DNA of 22,485 nt from Nitrospinota bacterium (lineage in GTDB: Bacteria > Nitrospinota > Nitrospinia > JACRGO01), in contig JACRGO010000057.1 of the NCBI GenBank assembly GCA_016212295.1, forward strand, positions 1 through 22,485, read 5' to 3'. Shown in pieces: positions 1-7,157 of the stretch. Every line of letters starts with the position of its first letter. Position 1 is the stretch's first letter. Both the position numbers and the translations under genes were made by a program. A model generated the notes under the pieces. It was not told where the DNA came from, did no database searches, and saw only the letters and a program-made list of their open reading frames with translations.

Positions 1-119
1 AAGACCTTAAATCCTCTCTCCTTTGCATAGCGTCGAAGGTCCAGGAGTTGGGCTTCCGGGTTCTGGTGTCCGTTATTGGTTGATACCCTGGCGTATAAGG
101 CAACTCGTTTTTTATTCAT
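1..119 (-). CDS. Serine recombinase/resolvase, N-terminal part, cut by window edge
   Basis: The reverse strand from the ATG at 119 encodes 39 residues before the window ends. They begin MNKKRVALYARVST and continue through NPEAQLLDLRRYAKERGF. This is the start of the catalytic domain of serine recombinases (resolvase/invertase family): strand beta-1 followed by the Y-A-R-V-S-T motif, with Ser13 as the expected nucleophile, then the Q-L helix. The enzymes cut and rejoin DNA through a phosphoserine link. A purine-rich ribosome site (AGAAAGGGAAGG) lies a few bases upstream. The start codon overlaps the 3' end of the small broken gene at 112-264, so both probably belonged to one transcript. Whether the enzyme is a small resolvase, a large integrase or an IS607-type transposase cannot be told, because the rest lies outside the window. 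Confidence 0.82.
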   Translation of the reverse strand, partial: MNKKRVALYARVSTNNGHQNPEAQLLDLRRYAKERGFKV

Positions 120-264
120 TTTTACCCTTCCCTTTCTTCTTAAGATATTCCTTTATTTGACCCGTAAGCCACTCCTTATATTTTAGTTTTTCATCAATTA
201 ACCTCTTCTTAAGCTATCTTACCAACTTGTCATCTATGTCCGCAAGCAATCTCAATTTTTCCAT
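112..264 (-). pseudogene. Small helical (possibly DNA-binding) protein gene broken by an amber codon
   Basis: Reverse-strand reading frame of 50 codons with ATG at 264 and stop at 114-112. It is preceded by a strong ribosome site (TTGGAGGTAATA). It starts MEKLRLLADIDDKLVR, then has TAG at 216-214 (codon 17), then continues in frame with LKKRLIDEKLKYKEWLTGQI and a lysine-rich tail. A single C-to-T change from CAG (Gln) would explain the stop. The pattern (short strand, acidic turn, two amphipathic helices, basic tail) resembles ribbon-helix-helix or CopG-type regulators that often precede serine recombinases; that assignment is inference. Its end overlaps the recombinase start by 8 bases, suggesting translational coupling. 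The promoter, ribosome site and second half are all intact, so the break looks recent, or the codon is suppressed or a sequencing error. Confidence 0.6.
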
Positions 265-280
265 TATTACCTCCAATTAG

Positions 281-290
281 AATGTACATT
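281..290. promoter_or_regulatory. Perfect 10-bp palindrome, candidate operator
   Basis: AATGTACATT is a perfect palindrome. It lies on the reverse strand just downstream of the -10 element of the promoter at 299-326 and upstream of the ribosome site of the small gene at 112-264. That position would let a bound dimer block early transcription. Autoregulation by the small protein is inference. Confidence 0.35.
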
Positions 291-298
291 TAACCCTT

Positions 299-326
299 AA
301 TATAGCAGATTAAAATTATTTGTCAA
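299..326 (-). promoter_or_regulatory. Sigma70-type promoter of the recombinase transcript
   Basis: On the reverse strand TTGACA (326-321, perfect consensus) is followed after 16 bases by TATATT (304-299). The likely transcript start falls near 292, about 28 bases before the start codon at 264. It would drive the broken small gene and the serine recombinase. Confidence 0.65.
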
Positions 327-889
327 TAACAAAGGACTCCGGGAAGGCATATCACTGGCAATACCATAAGGCTTGATATAAGGAGATCGTTGAACCTGGC
401 TAATCCTGGAAAGGCTGTGGGGAAATTCGCGGCGTGGTGGACCTGGAAGGTTTCTTGCTTGCTGGCTGTGAAAGGGGGGGGAAGGCATGGCTGGCCCCTG
501 GGGAGGGAGGGGGGGACCCGGCCCCTTCGCAAAAGTCTATATATGCGTCATGGGGTTAAAAATCAAAAAAAGAGGTTAATTTTTCCCTGAAAAAACATCC
601 CTCCCTTGTAACCGTAAGGTGTTCCTGGGATTGAGTGTGGTCAAATTTTTAAAAAAAAACAGGAAATTTACAGATTTTCAGGTCAAAATTTTGGAGAAAA
701 AACGCGGAGAGCCTTACAAATACAGGGGATGAAATTCAAGAAGTAACGAAAAGAAATCAATTTGTTGATTGTAGTCAAAATGTAGTCAACTCCACCGGAA
801 TCAGCCGGAATTGGCGGGAATCAGCAGGAAATGCTAAAATTCAATAACTGCTTGAAAATCAAATAGATAGCGGCCAAACAGACGTAAAA
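327..889. other. Non-coding stretch with arm-site-like direct repeats
   Basis: I see no credible gene here; the open frames are short and have unlike composition. G-rich runs lie at 470-520. Near the right end are short direct repeats: TGTAGTCAA at 770-778 and again at 781-789 (11 bp apart, one helical turn), a near match TGTGGTCAA at 636-644, and GGAATCAGC at 797-805 and 817-825 (20 bp apart). Phased short repeats beside a tRNA-type attachment core are typical of integrase arm-binding sites. That reading is inference. Confidence 0.4.
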
Positions 890-1117
890 TCAGGCACTTG
901 CAAAATTGTTAGAAATGGCGTGAAATAGGTCTTCTAATCCGTAGGTCGGGGGTTCGAATCCCTCCAGGCGCGCCATATTTTCAATGCAATGATGTGCATA
1001 TCTTTGGGTTGTTTTTATGTCCCGGCGACCAAGTAATTTTGAAATTTTGTAGAGGTCTACCCCGGCGTGAGCCAGTCGGGTTGCAAAGGTGTGACGCAGG
1101 CAATGAAAGGTATCCAC
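890..1117 (-). pseudogene. Tyrosine recombinase (phage-type integrase), C-terminal remnant
   Basis: Reverse frame (GTG at 1117, stop at 890) encodes FHCLRHTFATRLAHAG, then a KISKLLGRRDIKTTQRYAHH block. These are the last two catalytic boxes of lambda-type integrases: Arg and His of R-H-T, then the nucleophile Tyr in T-T-Q-R-Y. The usual LGH before the tyrosine is LGR, so one catalytic residue is lost (CAC to CGC would do it). The frame is open upstream to 1309 and includes GNERRV, possibly from the preceding strand, but the roughly 30-40 residues expected before FHCLRHT are replaced by low-complexity sequence, so most of the protein is missing. After IENM the frame runs antisense through the tRNA fragment, meaning the original end was altered by integration. 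A decayed integration gene is the best reading. Confidence 0.7.
930..975 (+). other. 3' fragment of tRNA-Arg(UCU), candidate attachment (att) core
   Basis: Forward strand shows the 3' half of a tRNA. There is a CTTCTAA anticodon loop (anticodon TCT, arginine), a TTCGAAT T-loop flanked by GGGGG and CCCTC, the acceptor strand CAGGCGC, discriminator G and an encoded CCA ending at 975. The 5' half is absent: the bases before 930 cannot form the anticodon stem, and no GCGCCTG acceptor partner lies upstream. A 3'-only tRNA copy is the usual duplicated core left when a tyrosine integrase inserts an element into a tRNA gene. The tail of the integrase remnant reads antisense through it, giving the familiar GFEPPTYGLE-like string. 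Confidence 0.75.
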
Positions 1118-1309
1118 AAAAAAGAAAAAGAGCTTTCGTAAAACAGAAGAGGGGGTTTCCTGTGCATGGTTTTGATGCGCTGTTAACCGAACTCGCCGCT
1201 CGTTGCCGGAACCAATGCAAATTAAAATCCCCTGGCAATACCCCCTCCTTTGCTCAATATGCCGGATTTCCTCCTTTACTATTAAAATGAAAGAGGTGGA
1301 AGTCCCTGC

Positions 1310-2233
1310 TTACGTCTCTCCAAAGGATTCCTTGTCCAAAAAGTAGCGGCCAAGAAATGGTGCAAGCGTGACCGCCAAGGCAATGGACACGAACCTCACG
1401 AAAAGGGAAGCCATGAGTGATTGAGCCATTGAAATTCCTAATACATTGGAGGAAAAGACAATAGCTGCTTCCTGAATTCCCAGGCCCGCCGGGGTGATGT
1501 TCACCAAACCGGAGACGCTGAGAAGGGAAGAAATCATCAATAATTCCAATATATCCGGTCTCACGGAGGAGGACAAAAAACCATAATGAAGAAGAACTAT
1601 ATTCGTAACGCTGTTTATCGCGGTCAAAACAACCAACTGGAAAATTAAAACAGGGTCTCTTGCCACTTGCAGCCAGCCTGTTATTGCCCGGCCAATGAAT
1701 TCAGGCAATTTCCGACTGAAGGCAAATCCTTTAAAAGACGCAAGGAAAGGAAGAAAAACCAAAAACAGCACAAAGCCGAAAATAAGGCAAAGCGGAGGGG
1801 ACGCAACCCCACGGTAAAAATAAAGAAGCGCCATGGAGGCCAAACCCAGCAAGGAATTAGTGAGAAAAAAAACCAGATAAATTCCAGCCATTCCGCTCAT
1901 GAAATAAGAATAAGGAAAGTTGTGTTTTCGTTTGAGATAAATGGCCCTCAGTCCCAAACCTCCCCTGAATGGAAGAACATAATTCCCTATGGAAGCCATA
2001 ACAGCAATGGCGAACAGCTCTCCGGTCTTAATAGTTATGGAACAAGGCTTTAATATTGCCCGGTTGAAAAATCCGGAAATAAAAAACTGCGCTATTCCAG
2101 CGGCTGTCATGTAAAAGATGTACAAGGGCCTGAACTGGAAAAACGTCCTTAAATCATTCTGGTGATTATAAAGATAATAACCCGCCAGGAAAACCAGGGA
2201 GAGCAAGACAATATATGGGATATATCGCTTCAT
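1310..2233 (-). CDS. Flippase-like integral membrane protein (LPG synthase TM / UPF0104 family)
   Basis: 307 residues with about seven to eight hydrophobic helices. It carries the two family marks of the lysylphosphatidylglycerol-synthase transmembrane region (PF03706): NYVLPFRGGLGLRAIYL near residues 84-100 and NITPAGLGIQEAAIVFSS near 245-262. The family includes the flippase half of MprF and stand-alone proteins that sit in glycolipid and polysaccharide loci, where they are thought to flip or help transfer lipid-linked substrates. There is no soluble aminoacyl-transferase domain, so this is the stand-alone type. It lies downstream of the radical SAM gene at 2448-3950 in the same direction, but the whole gap is one 208-bp repeat whose end sits within a few bases of this start codon, and no clear ribosome site remains. 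A role in moving the lipid product of this neighbourhood across the inner membrane is inference. Confidence 0.85.
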   Translation of the reverse strand: MKRYIPYIVLLSLVFLAGYYLYNHQNDLRTFFQFRPLYIFYMTAAGIAQFFISGFFNRAILKPCSITIKTGELFAIAVMASIGNYVLPFRGGLGLRAIYLKRKHNFPYSYFMSGMAGIYLVFFLTNSLLGLASMALLYFYRGVASPPLCLIFGFVLFLVFLPFLASFKGFAFSRKLPEFIGRAITGWLQVARDPVLIFQLVVLTAINSVTNIVLLHYGFLSSSVRPDILELLMISSLLSVSGLVNITPAGLGIQEAAIVFSSNVLGISMAQSLMASLFVRFVSIALAVTLAPFLGRYFLDKESFGET

Positions 2234-2235
2234 TT

Positions 2236-2443
2236 ATATTATTAAGTTCAGAAATTTGCGTTTTTCGCGCAAGTTTTTTGCCGCTTCTTGGAGCGCGGCA
2301 CGTCCGCAACCAAAATAAATTTCTCTTGAAGCATTCAACGCTGATTTTATTTCAAGCGGAAAACGTAAATTTCTGAACGTAATAATATCATCAAACGTTT
2401 GAATACATCGAAATTTATTTTTGCTGCGAACATGCCGCGCTAT
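2236..2443 (+). repeat. 208-bp interleaved palindromic repeat, copy A (full)
   Basis: It fills the gap between two genes. Four arms lie in the order a (2238-2260), b (2293-2322), a' (2364-2386), b' (2411-2440). Arm a pairs with a' (ATTATTAAGTTCAGAAATTT against its near-exact complement) and b pairs with b' (GCGCGGCACGTCCGCAACC and its imperfect complement), so the two palindromes interleave. A second full copy, about 90% identical by eye, occurs inverted at 13376-13582, with partial copies at 12351 and 13253. No coding capacity. Best explained as a MITE-like non-autonomous element. Confidence 0.85.
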
Positions 2444-2447
2444 GGCC

Positions 2448-3950
2448 TCACTTAGAAGAAAAGAGACCGGTCTTTATATGGACAAGGCCCAGCCTGGCAA
2501 GATCAGCCACATCGCGCGCGGAGCGAATGTTTTTCAATGCGTCTATCGCATGTTTGTATATCGGGTACTTGATCATTTTCAAATATCTTGAGTTTACGGT
2601 GAATATCTGTTCCCAGGTAAGGACGTCCCGGAAAAACGGCACATTACCCTTAAGGGTCCTTGAAACAATCCCGGATTCAAACTCCATTTCCCTGGACCAG
2701 GCAAAGTCCTTGGGCAGCAAATTGTGCTTGATCGCGTACTCCTCCACCTTGGTGCCCGGGTAAGTCCTCATGATATTCAGCACGGCGGTCTGCTTGTCCT
2801 CCAAATGCCGCGCAATCATCTCCAGCGTCAATTCCGCGTCCGCCATTGTCTCGGTCGGGTGGCTCACTATGTAGGAAAAGTTGTTGACCATGCCGGAGAG
2901 CTTGCCGAGTTTGGAAACCTCGCCGGCCTGTTCGATTTTCACCCTCTTTTTTATTACCTCGTCAATGATTCTTTGCGAGCCGGATTCCACGCCGAACATA
3001 ATGCCGGCGCATCCGGCCAATCTCATTTTGTCCATCAACCCGGCGTCCATTGTGTCAATCCGGGAGTGGGTTTGCCAGCGGATATCCAATCCATTGCCGG
3101 AAATCTGTTCGCATATTTCCATTGCGCGTTTTCGGACAATGGTCATGGTGTCATCAAAAAAAATAAACGCTGAAATGCCGAATTTTTTTTTCAGTTGGAC
3201 GATTTCCTCAATAATATTTCCGGCGGACCGCATTCTATACCGGTTTCCCCAGGCCTGCGCGGACGAGCAAAAATTGCAGTGGAAAGGGCAGCCGCGGCTT
3301 GTAAAAAGCATCCCCATTTTTTCATTGGTTTGATACCAGTCCAGGGAGCCGTAATATCTGTCCATTTTCAGCTTGTCCCATGCAGGGAAAGGAACAGAGT
3401 CCAGGTCCTGTATAAACGGACGGTCTGGGTTATGGTGAATTTGGCCGTTCCGCTTGTATGAAATGCCTGCCACCTGGCTGAAATCCCAATTTCCATGAAG
3501 GCCCTTCAACAACTCGTAAAAAGTGGCCTCGCCCTCTCCCCTGACGATAAAATCAATTCCGTTGAAACGCCGGATGGTGTCGTCGGACGCCAGCGTGGCA
3601 TGCGACCCTCCAGCGACTATTACTATATTCGGATCATGGTTCTTGATGATTTGGATCGCCTTTAAGGCGTCGAAACGGTTTTCCGTATAGAAATTAAGGC
3701 CGATGACATTAGGCCTCAAGTCAATCAGGACCTTTTTGAGGCCGTCAAAAACAAGCCCTTCAATGGTGGAATCCAAAATGGTAAAATCGATTGGTATATT
3801 TTCCTCCTCGGCCTTCTTTCTGGCATAGGAAACGAGATAAGCGAGGCCGATTGGGGGCAGATACTGGGTCCTCAGGAAAACCGATTGTTTTTCCCTTGGA
3901 GGGACCATCAACAGGACATTGAGTTTGCCGATCCTTGCGTTTGGAAGCAT
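2448..3950 (-). CDS. Cobalamin-binding-type radical SAM protein
   Basis: 500 residues. The first ~150 form a B12-binding-like Rossmann domain (LPPIGLAYLVSYA near 31; VAGGSHATL near 112; IVRGEGEATF near 135). A radical SAM barrel follows, with the cluster motif C221-x3-C225-x2-C228 in TSRGCPFHCNFC and an FFDDTMT strand. This is the class B architecture that includes methylases (such as HpnP) and ring or chain-modifying enzymes (such as BchE). The DxHxxG cobalamin motif is absent, which is common in this class. Substrate unknown; the neighbourhood (glycosyltransferases, aminotransferase, flippase-like protein) points to a lipid or glycan modification. The ATG at 3950 has no clear ribosome site, and the ATG at 3908 (residue 15) is an alternative just before the first beta strand. 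No cobalamin riboswitch is visible upstream. Confidence 0.9.
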   Translation of the reverse strand: MLPNARIGKLNVLLMVPPREKQSVFLRTQYLPPIGLAYLVSYARKKAEEENIPIDFTILDSTIEGLVFDGLKKVLIDLRPNVIGLNFYTENRFDALKAIQIIKNHDPNIVIVAGGSHATLASDDTIRRFNGIDFIVRGEGEATFYELLKGLHGNWDFSQVAGISYKRNGQIHHNPDRPFIQDLDSVPFPAWDKLKMDRYYGSLDWYQTNEKMGMLFTSRGCPFHCNFCSSAQAWGNRYRMRSAGNIIEEIVQLKKKFGISAFIFFDDTMTIVRKRAMEICEQISGNGLDIRWQTHSRIDTMDAGLMDKMRLAGCAGIMFGVESGSQRIIDEVIKKRVKIEQAGEVSKLGKLSGMVNNFSYIVSHPTETMADAELTLEMIARHLEDKQTAVLNIMRTYPGTKVEEYAIKHNLLPKDFAWSREMEFESGIVSRTLKGNVPFFRDVLTWEQIFTVNSRYLKMIKYPIYKHAIDALKNIRSARDVADLARLGLVHIKTGLFSSK

Positions 3951-4080
3951 ACCTGGCGTCTTTCAGGCTTAAAGGTTTGTTGCTTGGCGTATTTTCACCT
4001 AAAAATTCTTTTTCACACAAAGGCACTGGGGACACAAAGGGGGAAAAGACTAACAAAAGATATTTTAAATTTTGGTGAAT

Positions 4081-4175
4081 CGAATAACGGATATCGAACA
4101 GGGAACCGCGGAATTTTGAAGGTTTTCCTTCGACATTCGTTATTCCTTGTTTGATATTCCGCGGTTCTGCAAGCC
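4081..4175. repeat. Nested inverted repeat in intergenic DNA
   Basis: AACCGCGGAAT (4104-4114) and ATTCCGCGGTT (4156-4166) are a perfect 11-bp inverted pair. Between them GAAGG-TTTT-CCTTC forms a small hairpin (about 4118-4131), and GAATAACGGATATCGAA (from 4082) is the near-complement of TTCGACATTCGTTATTC (from 4129). It lies in the 677-bp gap between divergent genes. It resembles the short AT-rich dispersed repeats found across many environmental bacterial genomes; no gene is seen. Confidence 0.6.
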
Positions 4176-4386
4176 TGAATTATAAATTGTGAGAGACGCA
4201 TTCTTAGAATGAACGAGTAAGTATCTAAAAACTGTGTGTTCTTTGTGTCTTCGTGTGAGTATTTTCATTCTTCTTTGTGAGCCGAAGGCTCATGAGAGTT
4301 TCATGCTGAATATGTCGCTGGTCTTTAACTATAACATAACGGCGGGAAAAAGAGAAAAGGGCGGTTTTAAGGAAAATAGTCGGCCA

Positions 4387-4416
4387 TTAACAATTTCATG
4401 GGATTTGGCTTATAAT
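4387..4416 (+). promoter_or_regulatory. Sigma70-type promoter for the aminotransferase-glycosyltransferase block
   Basis: TTAACA (4387-4392) and a perfect TATAAT (4411-4416) are spaced by 18 bases. The predicted transcript would begin near 4423 and carry a leader of about 200 bases, containing the AT-rich repeat at 4438-4567, before the start at 4628. The rest of the gap from 3951 holds no gene that I can support. Confidence 0.5.
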
Positions 4417-4437
4417 GTACAAGGAAAACAAAATCCC

Positions 4438-4567
4438 AAATGACAAATAGCAAATTACAAATAAATTACAATTACCGAATGTCCAAAACAATTCCATTTC
4501 TTTGTTTGTCATTTGTAATTTTGGTTATTGAGGTTTATTTGTTATTTGACAATTGATATTTGGAGTT
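4438..4567 (+). repeat. AT-rich dispersed repeat, copy 1
   Basis: It begins AAATGACAAATAGCAAATTA and contains ATTACCGAATGTCCAAAACA, then a tail rich in TTTGTNATTTG words. The first ~75 bases recur almost exactly, inverted, at 16533-16612. The words CAAATTACAAATAAA and TTTATTTGTTATTTG near the two ends are roughly complementary, so the unit is itself loosely palindromic. Non-coding. Confidence 0.8.
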
Positions 4568-4627
4568 TCATAACACTTTGTTTTTTCGCAAAGTTTTATG
4601 GATTTGTAGTATTAGGAGATACAGGAC

Positions 4628-5824
4628 TTGAAAAATAACGATTCCGAAGGGCTGCCGGCGAAAAAGGATTTCCTGCTGTTCGGTTCGCCGTTAATTGAAA
4701 AAGAGGAAATAGCCGAGGTTGTCGCGGCGATGGAGTCCGGCTGGCTTGGGACCGGGCCGAGGGTCGCCAGGTTCGAGAAGGATTTCGCGCGTTACAAGGG
4801 AGTGGACCCGGCGCGAGTGGCGGCCCTGAATTCCTGCTCCGCCGCCTTGCATGTGAGCATGATAGCCGCCAGGCTGGAGCCCGGCGACGAGGTCATCACC
4901 ACTCCCATGACCTTTTCCGCCACCGTCAACTCCATCATACACGCGGGCGCCAAGCCGGTCCTGGCCGACATTGACCCGCGCGCGTTCAATATCGACCCCG
5001 CCGCCATCGAGTCATGCATTACCACTCGCACCAAGGGACTTCTGCCCGTGCACTTCGGGGGGCGGCCTTGCGAAATGGACGCGATAACCGCCATAGCCAA
5101 GCGGCGCGGCCTTACTTTAATCGAGGACTGCGCCCATGCCATTGAGTCGGAGTACAAGGGACGCAAGACCGGGACCTTCGGCGATTTCGGATGTTTTAGT
5201 TTTTACGTGACCAAGAACGTAGTCACCGGCGAGGGGGGAATGGTGGTGGCAAAACGGCAGGAAGACATTGAGCGCGTCAAGGTCCTGTCCCTGCATGGCA
5301 TGAGCAAGGACGCCTGGCATCGGTTCGGGGACAGCGGGTACAGGCATTATCAAGTGGTGGAGTGCGGCTTTAAATACAACATGATGGACCTTCAGGCCGC
5401 GATCGGCATCCACCAATTGGCGAGGATTGAAAAAAACTGGCTGCGCCGCCGCGAAATATGGGACCGCTATCAAGAGGCGTTTAAAAATTTGCCTGTGGAG
5501 CGTCCCCTGGACCCGGAGCCTGACACGCGCCACGCCTTTCATCTGTATACGATTTTAGTGAGTAAGAAAAAAAGCGGAATTGAACGGGACGCTTTTCTGG
5601 AAGCAATAACTGAAAAGGGCATAGGGGTGGGGGTCCACTATCTGAGCATTTGCGAACACCCGTACTATCAGACCGCCTTTGGATGGGAACCGGAGGACTA
5701 TCCATGCGCCATGAAGACGGGAAGGGAAACAGTGAGCCTGCCCCTTTCGGCCAAGCTGTCAGATTCCGACGTGGAAAGGGTGATAACCGCTGTCCATAAA
5801 ATTATAAACGCCCATGCCGGATAA
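4628..5824 (+). CDS. DegT/DnrJ/EryC1/StrS-family PLP aminotransferase (nucleotide-sugar type)
   Basis: 398 residues, the usual length. Fold-type I PLP enzyme that normally transaminates a keto-sugar nucleotide for surface polysaccharide or glycolipid synthesis in the cytosol. Visible marks: GTGPRVARFEKDFARY near 41, TPMTFSATVNSI near 92 (substrate/phosphate region), EDCAHAIES near 166 with Asp167 expected to hold the PLP ring nitrogen, and FSFYVTKNVVTGEGG with Lys196 as the Schiff-base lysine. The C-terminal VGVHY (near 337) and SLPLS are also typical. The start is TTG at 4628, chosen because AGGAG lies about 9 bases upstream and the frame gives a full-length family protein. It overlaps the downstream glycosyltransferase by 11 bases, so they are almost surely co-transcribed. 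Exact sugar unknown. Confidence 0.93.
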   Translation: MKNNDSEGLPAKKDFLLFGSPLIEKEEIAEVVAAMESGWLGTGPRVARFEKDFARYKGVDPARVAALNSCSAALHVSMIAARLEPGDEVITTPMTFSATVNSIIHAGAKPVLADIDPRAFNIDPAAIESCITTRTKGLLPVHFGGRPCEMDAITAIAKRRGLTLIEDCAHAIESEYKGRKTGTFGDFGCFSFYVTKNVVTGEGGMVVAKRQEDIERVKVLSLHGMSKDAWHRFGDSGYRHYQVVECGFKYNMMDLQAAIGIHQLARIEKNWLRRREIWDRYQEAFKNLPVERPLDPEPDTRHAFHLYTILVSKKKSGIERDAFLEAITEKGIGVGVHYLSICEHPYYQTAFGWEPEDYPCAMKTGRETVSLPLSAKLSDSDVERVITAVHKIINAHAG

Positions 5825-6968
5825 TGGTGGCGCGGCGCCTAAGAAAATTTGCGTTATCACAAGCTCTTTTCCCCTGAACCCTGAGGACGCCCGCGCTGCC
5901 GCTGGACTCTTCGTACTCGACTTTTCCCGCGCCTTAGCCGAATTGGGCCACAAGGTTACAGTAGTAACGCCGGACAAGATTCCAGGTCGAAAGGAAAATT
6001 TCCCTGGCCTTTCCGTCCACTGGTTCCCCTGGATGGGCGGAAGGAAGGTCCTTGCGGCCATGAAGCCTTATAACCCCATCGACGCCCTGGCGTTCCTTTC
6101 TTTATTCCGGAGAGGTGCCCGCTGTCTGGACGCGCTTGCGAAAGAGGAGGGCTTCGACCATGTAATGGCAATGTGGGCCGTGCCGGCCGGCTATCTTGCC
6201 ATGGGACTCAAAAAACGGCATGGGATTCCTTATACCACTTGGTGCCTCGGCTCGGACATCTGGACCTATGGCCGGTATCCAATCCTTAAAGGCATGGTCA
6301 AACGGGTAATAAACGAAAGCGGCCTTGTCTTCGCCGACGGCCTGAAGCTGGCGGAAGACGCATCGAAACTTTCTGGAAGGCCATGTCCCTTCATGGCCAG
6401 CAGCAGGCGTCTTGACTGTTCCCTGATACGCCCTCTGGATCTTCCCGCTGGATATCGCTTTCTTTTCATAGGGCGTTACGCGCGCGTAAAGGGCGTTGAC
6501 ATACTCCTTGACGCAATGGAAGAGTATGCCGGTCTCGGGAAAGATGGGCGGCTCTACATGTTCGGAGGCGGACCTTTAGCCGGCTTGGTGCAAGAGAGGG
6601 CCGCGGGGAAGGCCCTGCAAGGCCGCGTTATCGTTGGAGGATTCGCGGACGAGGAAACGGTGGTATCCTACCTGAACGCTTGCGACTGCCTGATTATTTC
6701 CTCCCGCATGGAAAGCATCCCGGTGATCCTCTCCGACGCCTTGCGGATGGGAAAGCCGGTTATCGCCACTGACGTAGGGGACATGGGCAGGATCATGAGA
6801 AAGGATGGCGCCGGAATAGTCGTCCCTGCCGAAGACCCAAGAGAACTTTGCAAGGCCATGCAAGAGATGGCAAACGGGAAAGACAAGGAGTGCGCTGCCG
6901 GGGTGAAAAAACTGGCGGCTGAGTTTGATATCAAGAGAATTGCATCGGAGTGGCTGGAGAAAATCTAA
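5814..6968 (+). CDS. GT4-like glycosyltransferase
   Basis: 384 residues of GT-B form. The N-terminal domain starts KKICVITSSFPLNPEDARAA with the GLFV..FSRALAELGHKVTVV helix expected of GT4 acceptor domains. The C-terminal donor domain starts near 214 with FLFIGRYARVKGVDILLDA and has MFGGGP, then SSRMESIPVILSDALRMGKP near 296-315. GT4 enzymes transfer a sugar from a nucleotide donor with retention. The canonical E-x7-E donor-binding pair reads E300-x7-D308, so the second acid is Asp. It starts inside the end of the aminotransferase gene and has no independent ribosome site, implying translational coupling. It probably adds the aminated sugar, or another sugar, to a lipid or growing glycan; substrate is inference. 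Confidence 0.9.
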   Translation: MPDNGGAAPKKICVITSSFPLNPEDARAAAGLFVLDFSRALAELGHKVTVVTPDKIPGRKENFPGLSVHWFPWMGGRKVLAAMKPYNPIDALAFLSLFRRGARCLDALAKEEGFDHVMAMWAVPAGYLAMGLKKRHGIPYTTWCLGSDIWTYGRYPILKGMVKRVINESGLVFADGLKLAEDASKLSGRPCPFMASSRRLDCSLIRPLDLPAGYRFLFIGRYARVKGVDILLDAMEEYAGLGKDGRLYMFGGGPLAGLVQERAAGKALQGRVIVGGFADEETVVSYLNACDCLIISSRMESIPVILSDALRMGKPVIATDVGDMGRIMRKDGAGIVVPAEDPRELCKAMQEMANGKDKECAAGVKKLAAEFDIKRIASEWLEKI

Positions 6969-7041
6969 TGAAAGCCGCGAAGAACGCCAAGCACCACTAT
7001 TAACAATCTCATAATAGTAGCGACATAGCCTCCAGAATCAG

Positions 7042-7067
7042 CGCTCCCAGGGAGGACCCTGGGAGCG
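7042..7067. terminator. GC-rich hairpin between glycosyltransferase and radical SAM genes
   Basis: CGCTCCCAGGG-AGGA-CCCTGGGAGCG is a perfect 11-bp stem with a 4-base loop, 73 bases after the glycosyltransferase stop. The T-run follows only after an AGAGGAAAAAATA spacer, so it is not a textbook intrinsic terminator. The same sequence type is a widespread dispersed hairpin repeat. It is followed at about 7091-7116 by a second repeat-like stretch (TCCGTGTAGATCCGTATAAT). The 6969-7157 gap holds no gene. Confidence 0.4.
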
Positions 7068-7157
7068 AGAGGAAAAAATATTTTTTAAAATCCGTGTAGA
7101 TCCGTATAATCCGCGTTCTATTTCATTTTCAGTTTATCCAAAATCAGGTGATTATTA

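Noticed and set aside
390-590. Forward 66-codon frame in the left gap
   Set aside because: Short, with Gly/Arg/Trp-rich composition arising from G-runs; no start signal and no resemblance to a protein family.
880-975. Complete tRNA gene ending at 975
   Set aside because: Only the 3' half folds. The upstream bases give no D-arm, no 5' acceptor strand and no matching anticodon stem.
2236-2443. Copy A considered as a riboswitch or group II intron fragment
   Set aside because: The same sequence occurs before and after unrelated genes and in both orientations, and no intron domain V or reverse transcriptase motif is visible. A mobile repeat explains it better.
3951-4627. Search for a cobalamin riboswitch serving the B12-type radical SAM genes
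   Set aside because: No B12-box-like sequence was recognised in this gap or before 7158; the paired elements seen there are dispersed repeats.
7091-7116. TATAAT at 7105-7110 as a promoter for the second radical SAM gene
   Set aside because: No -35 element at a suitable distance, and the word belongs to a common dispersed repeat (TCCGTGTAGATCCGTATAAT).
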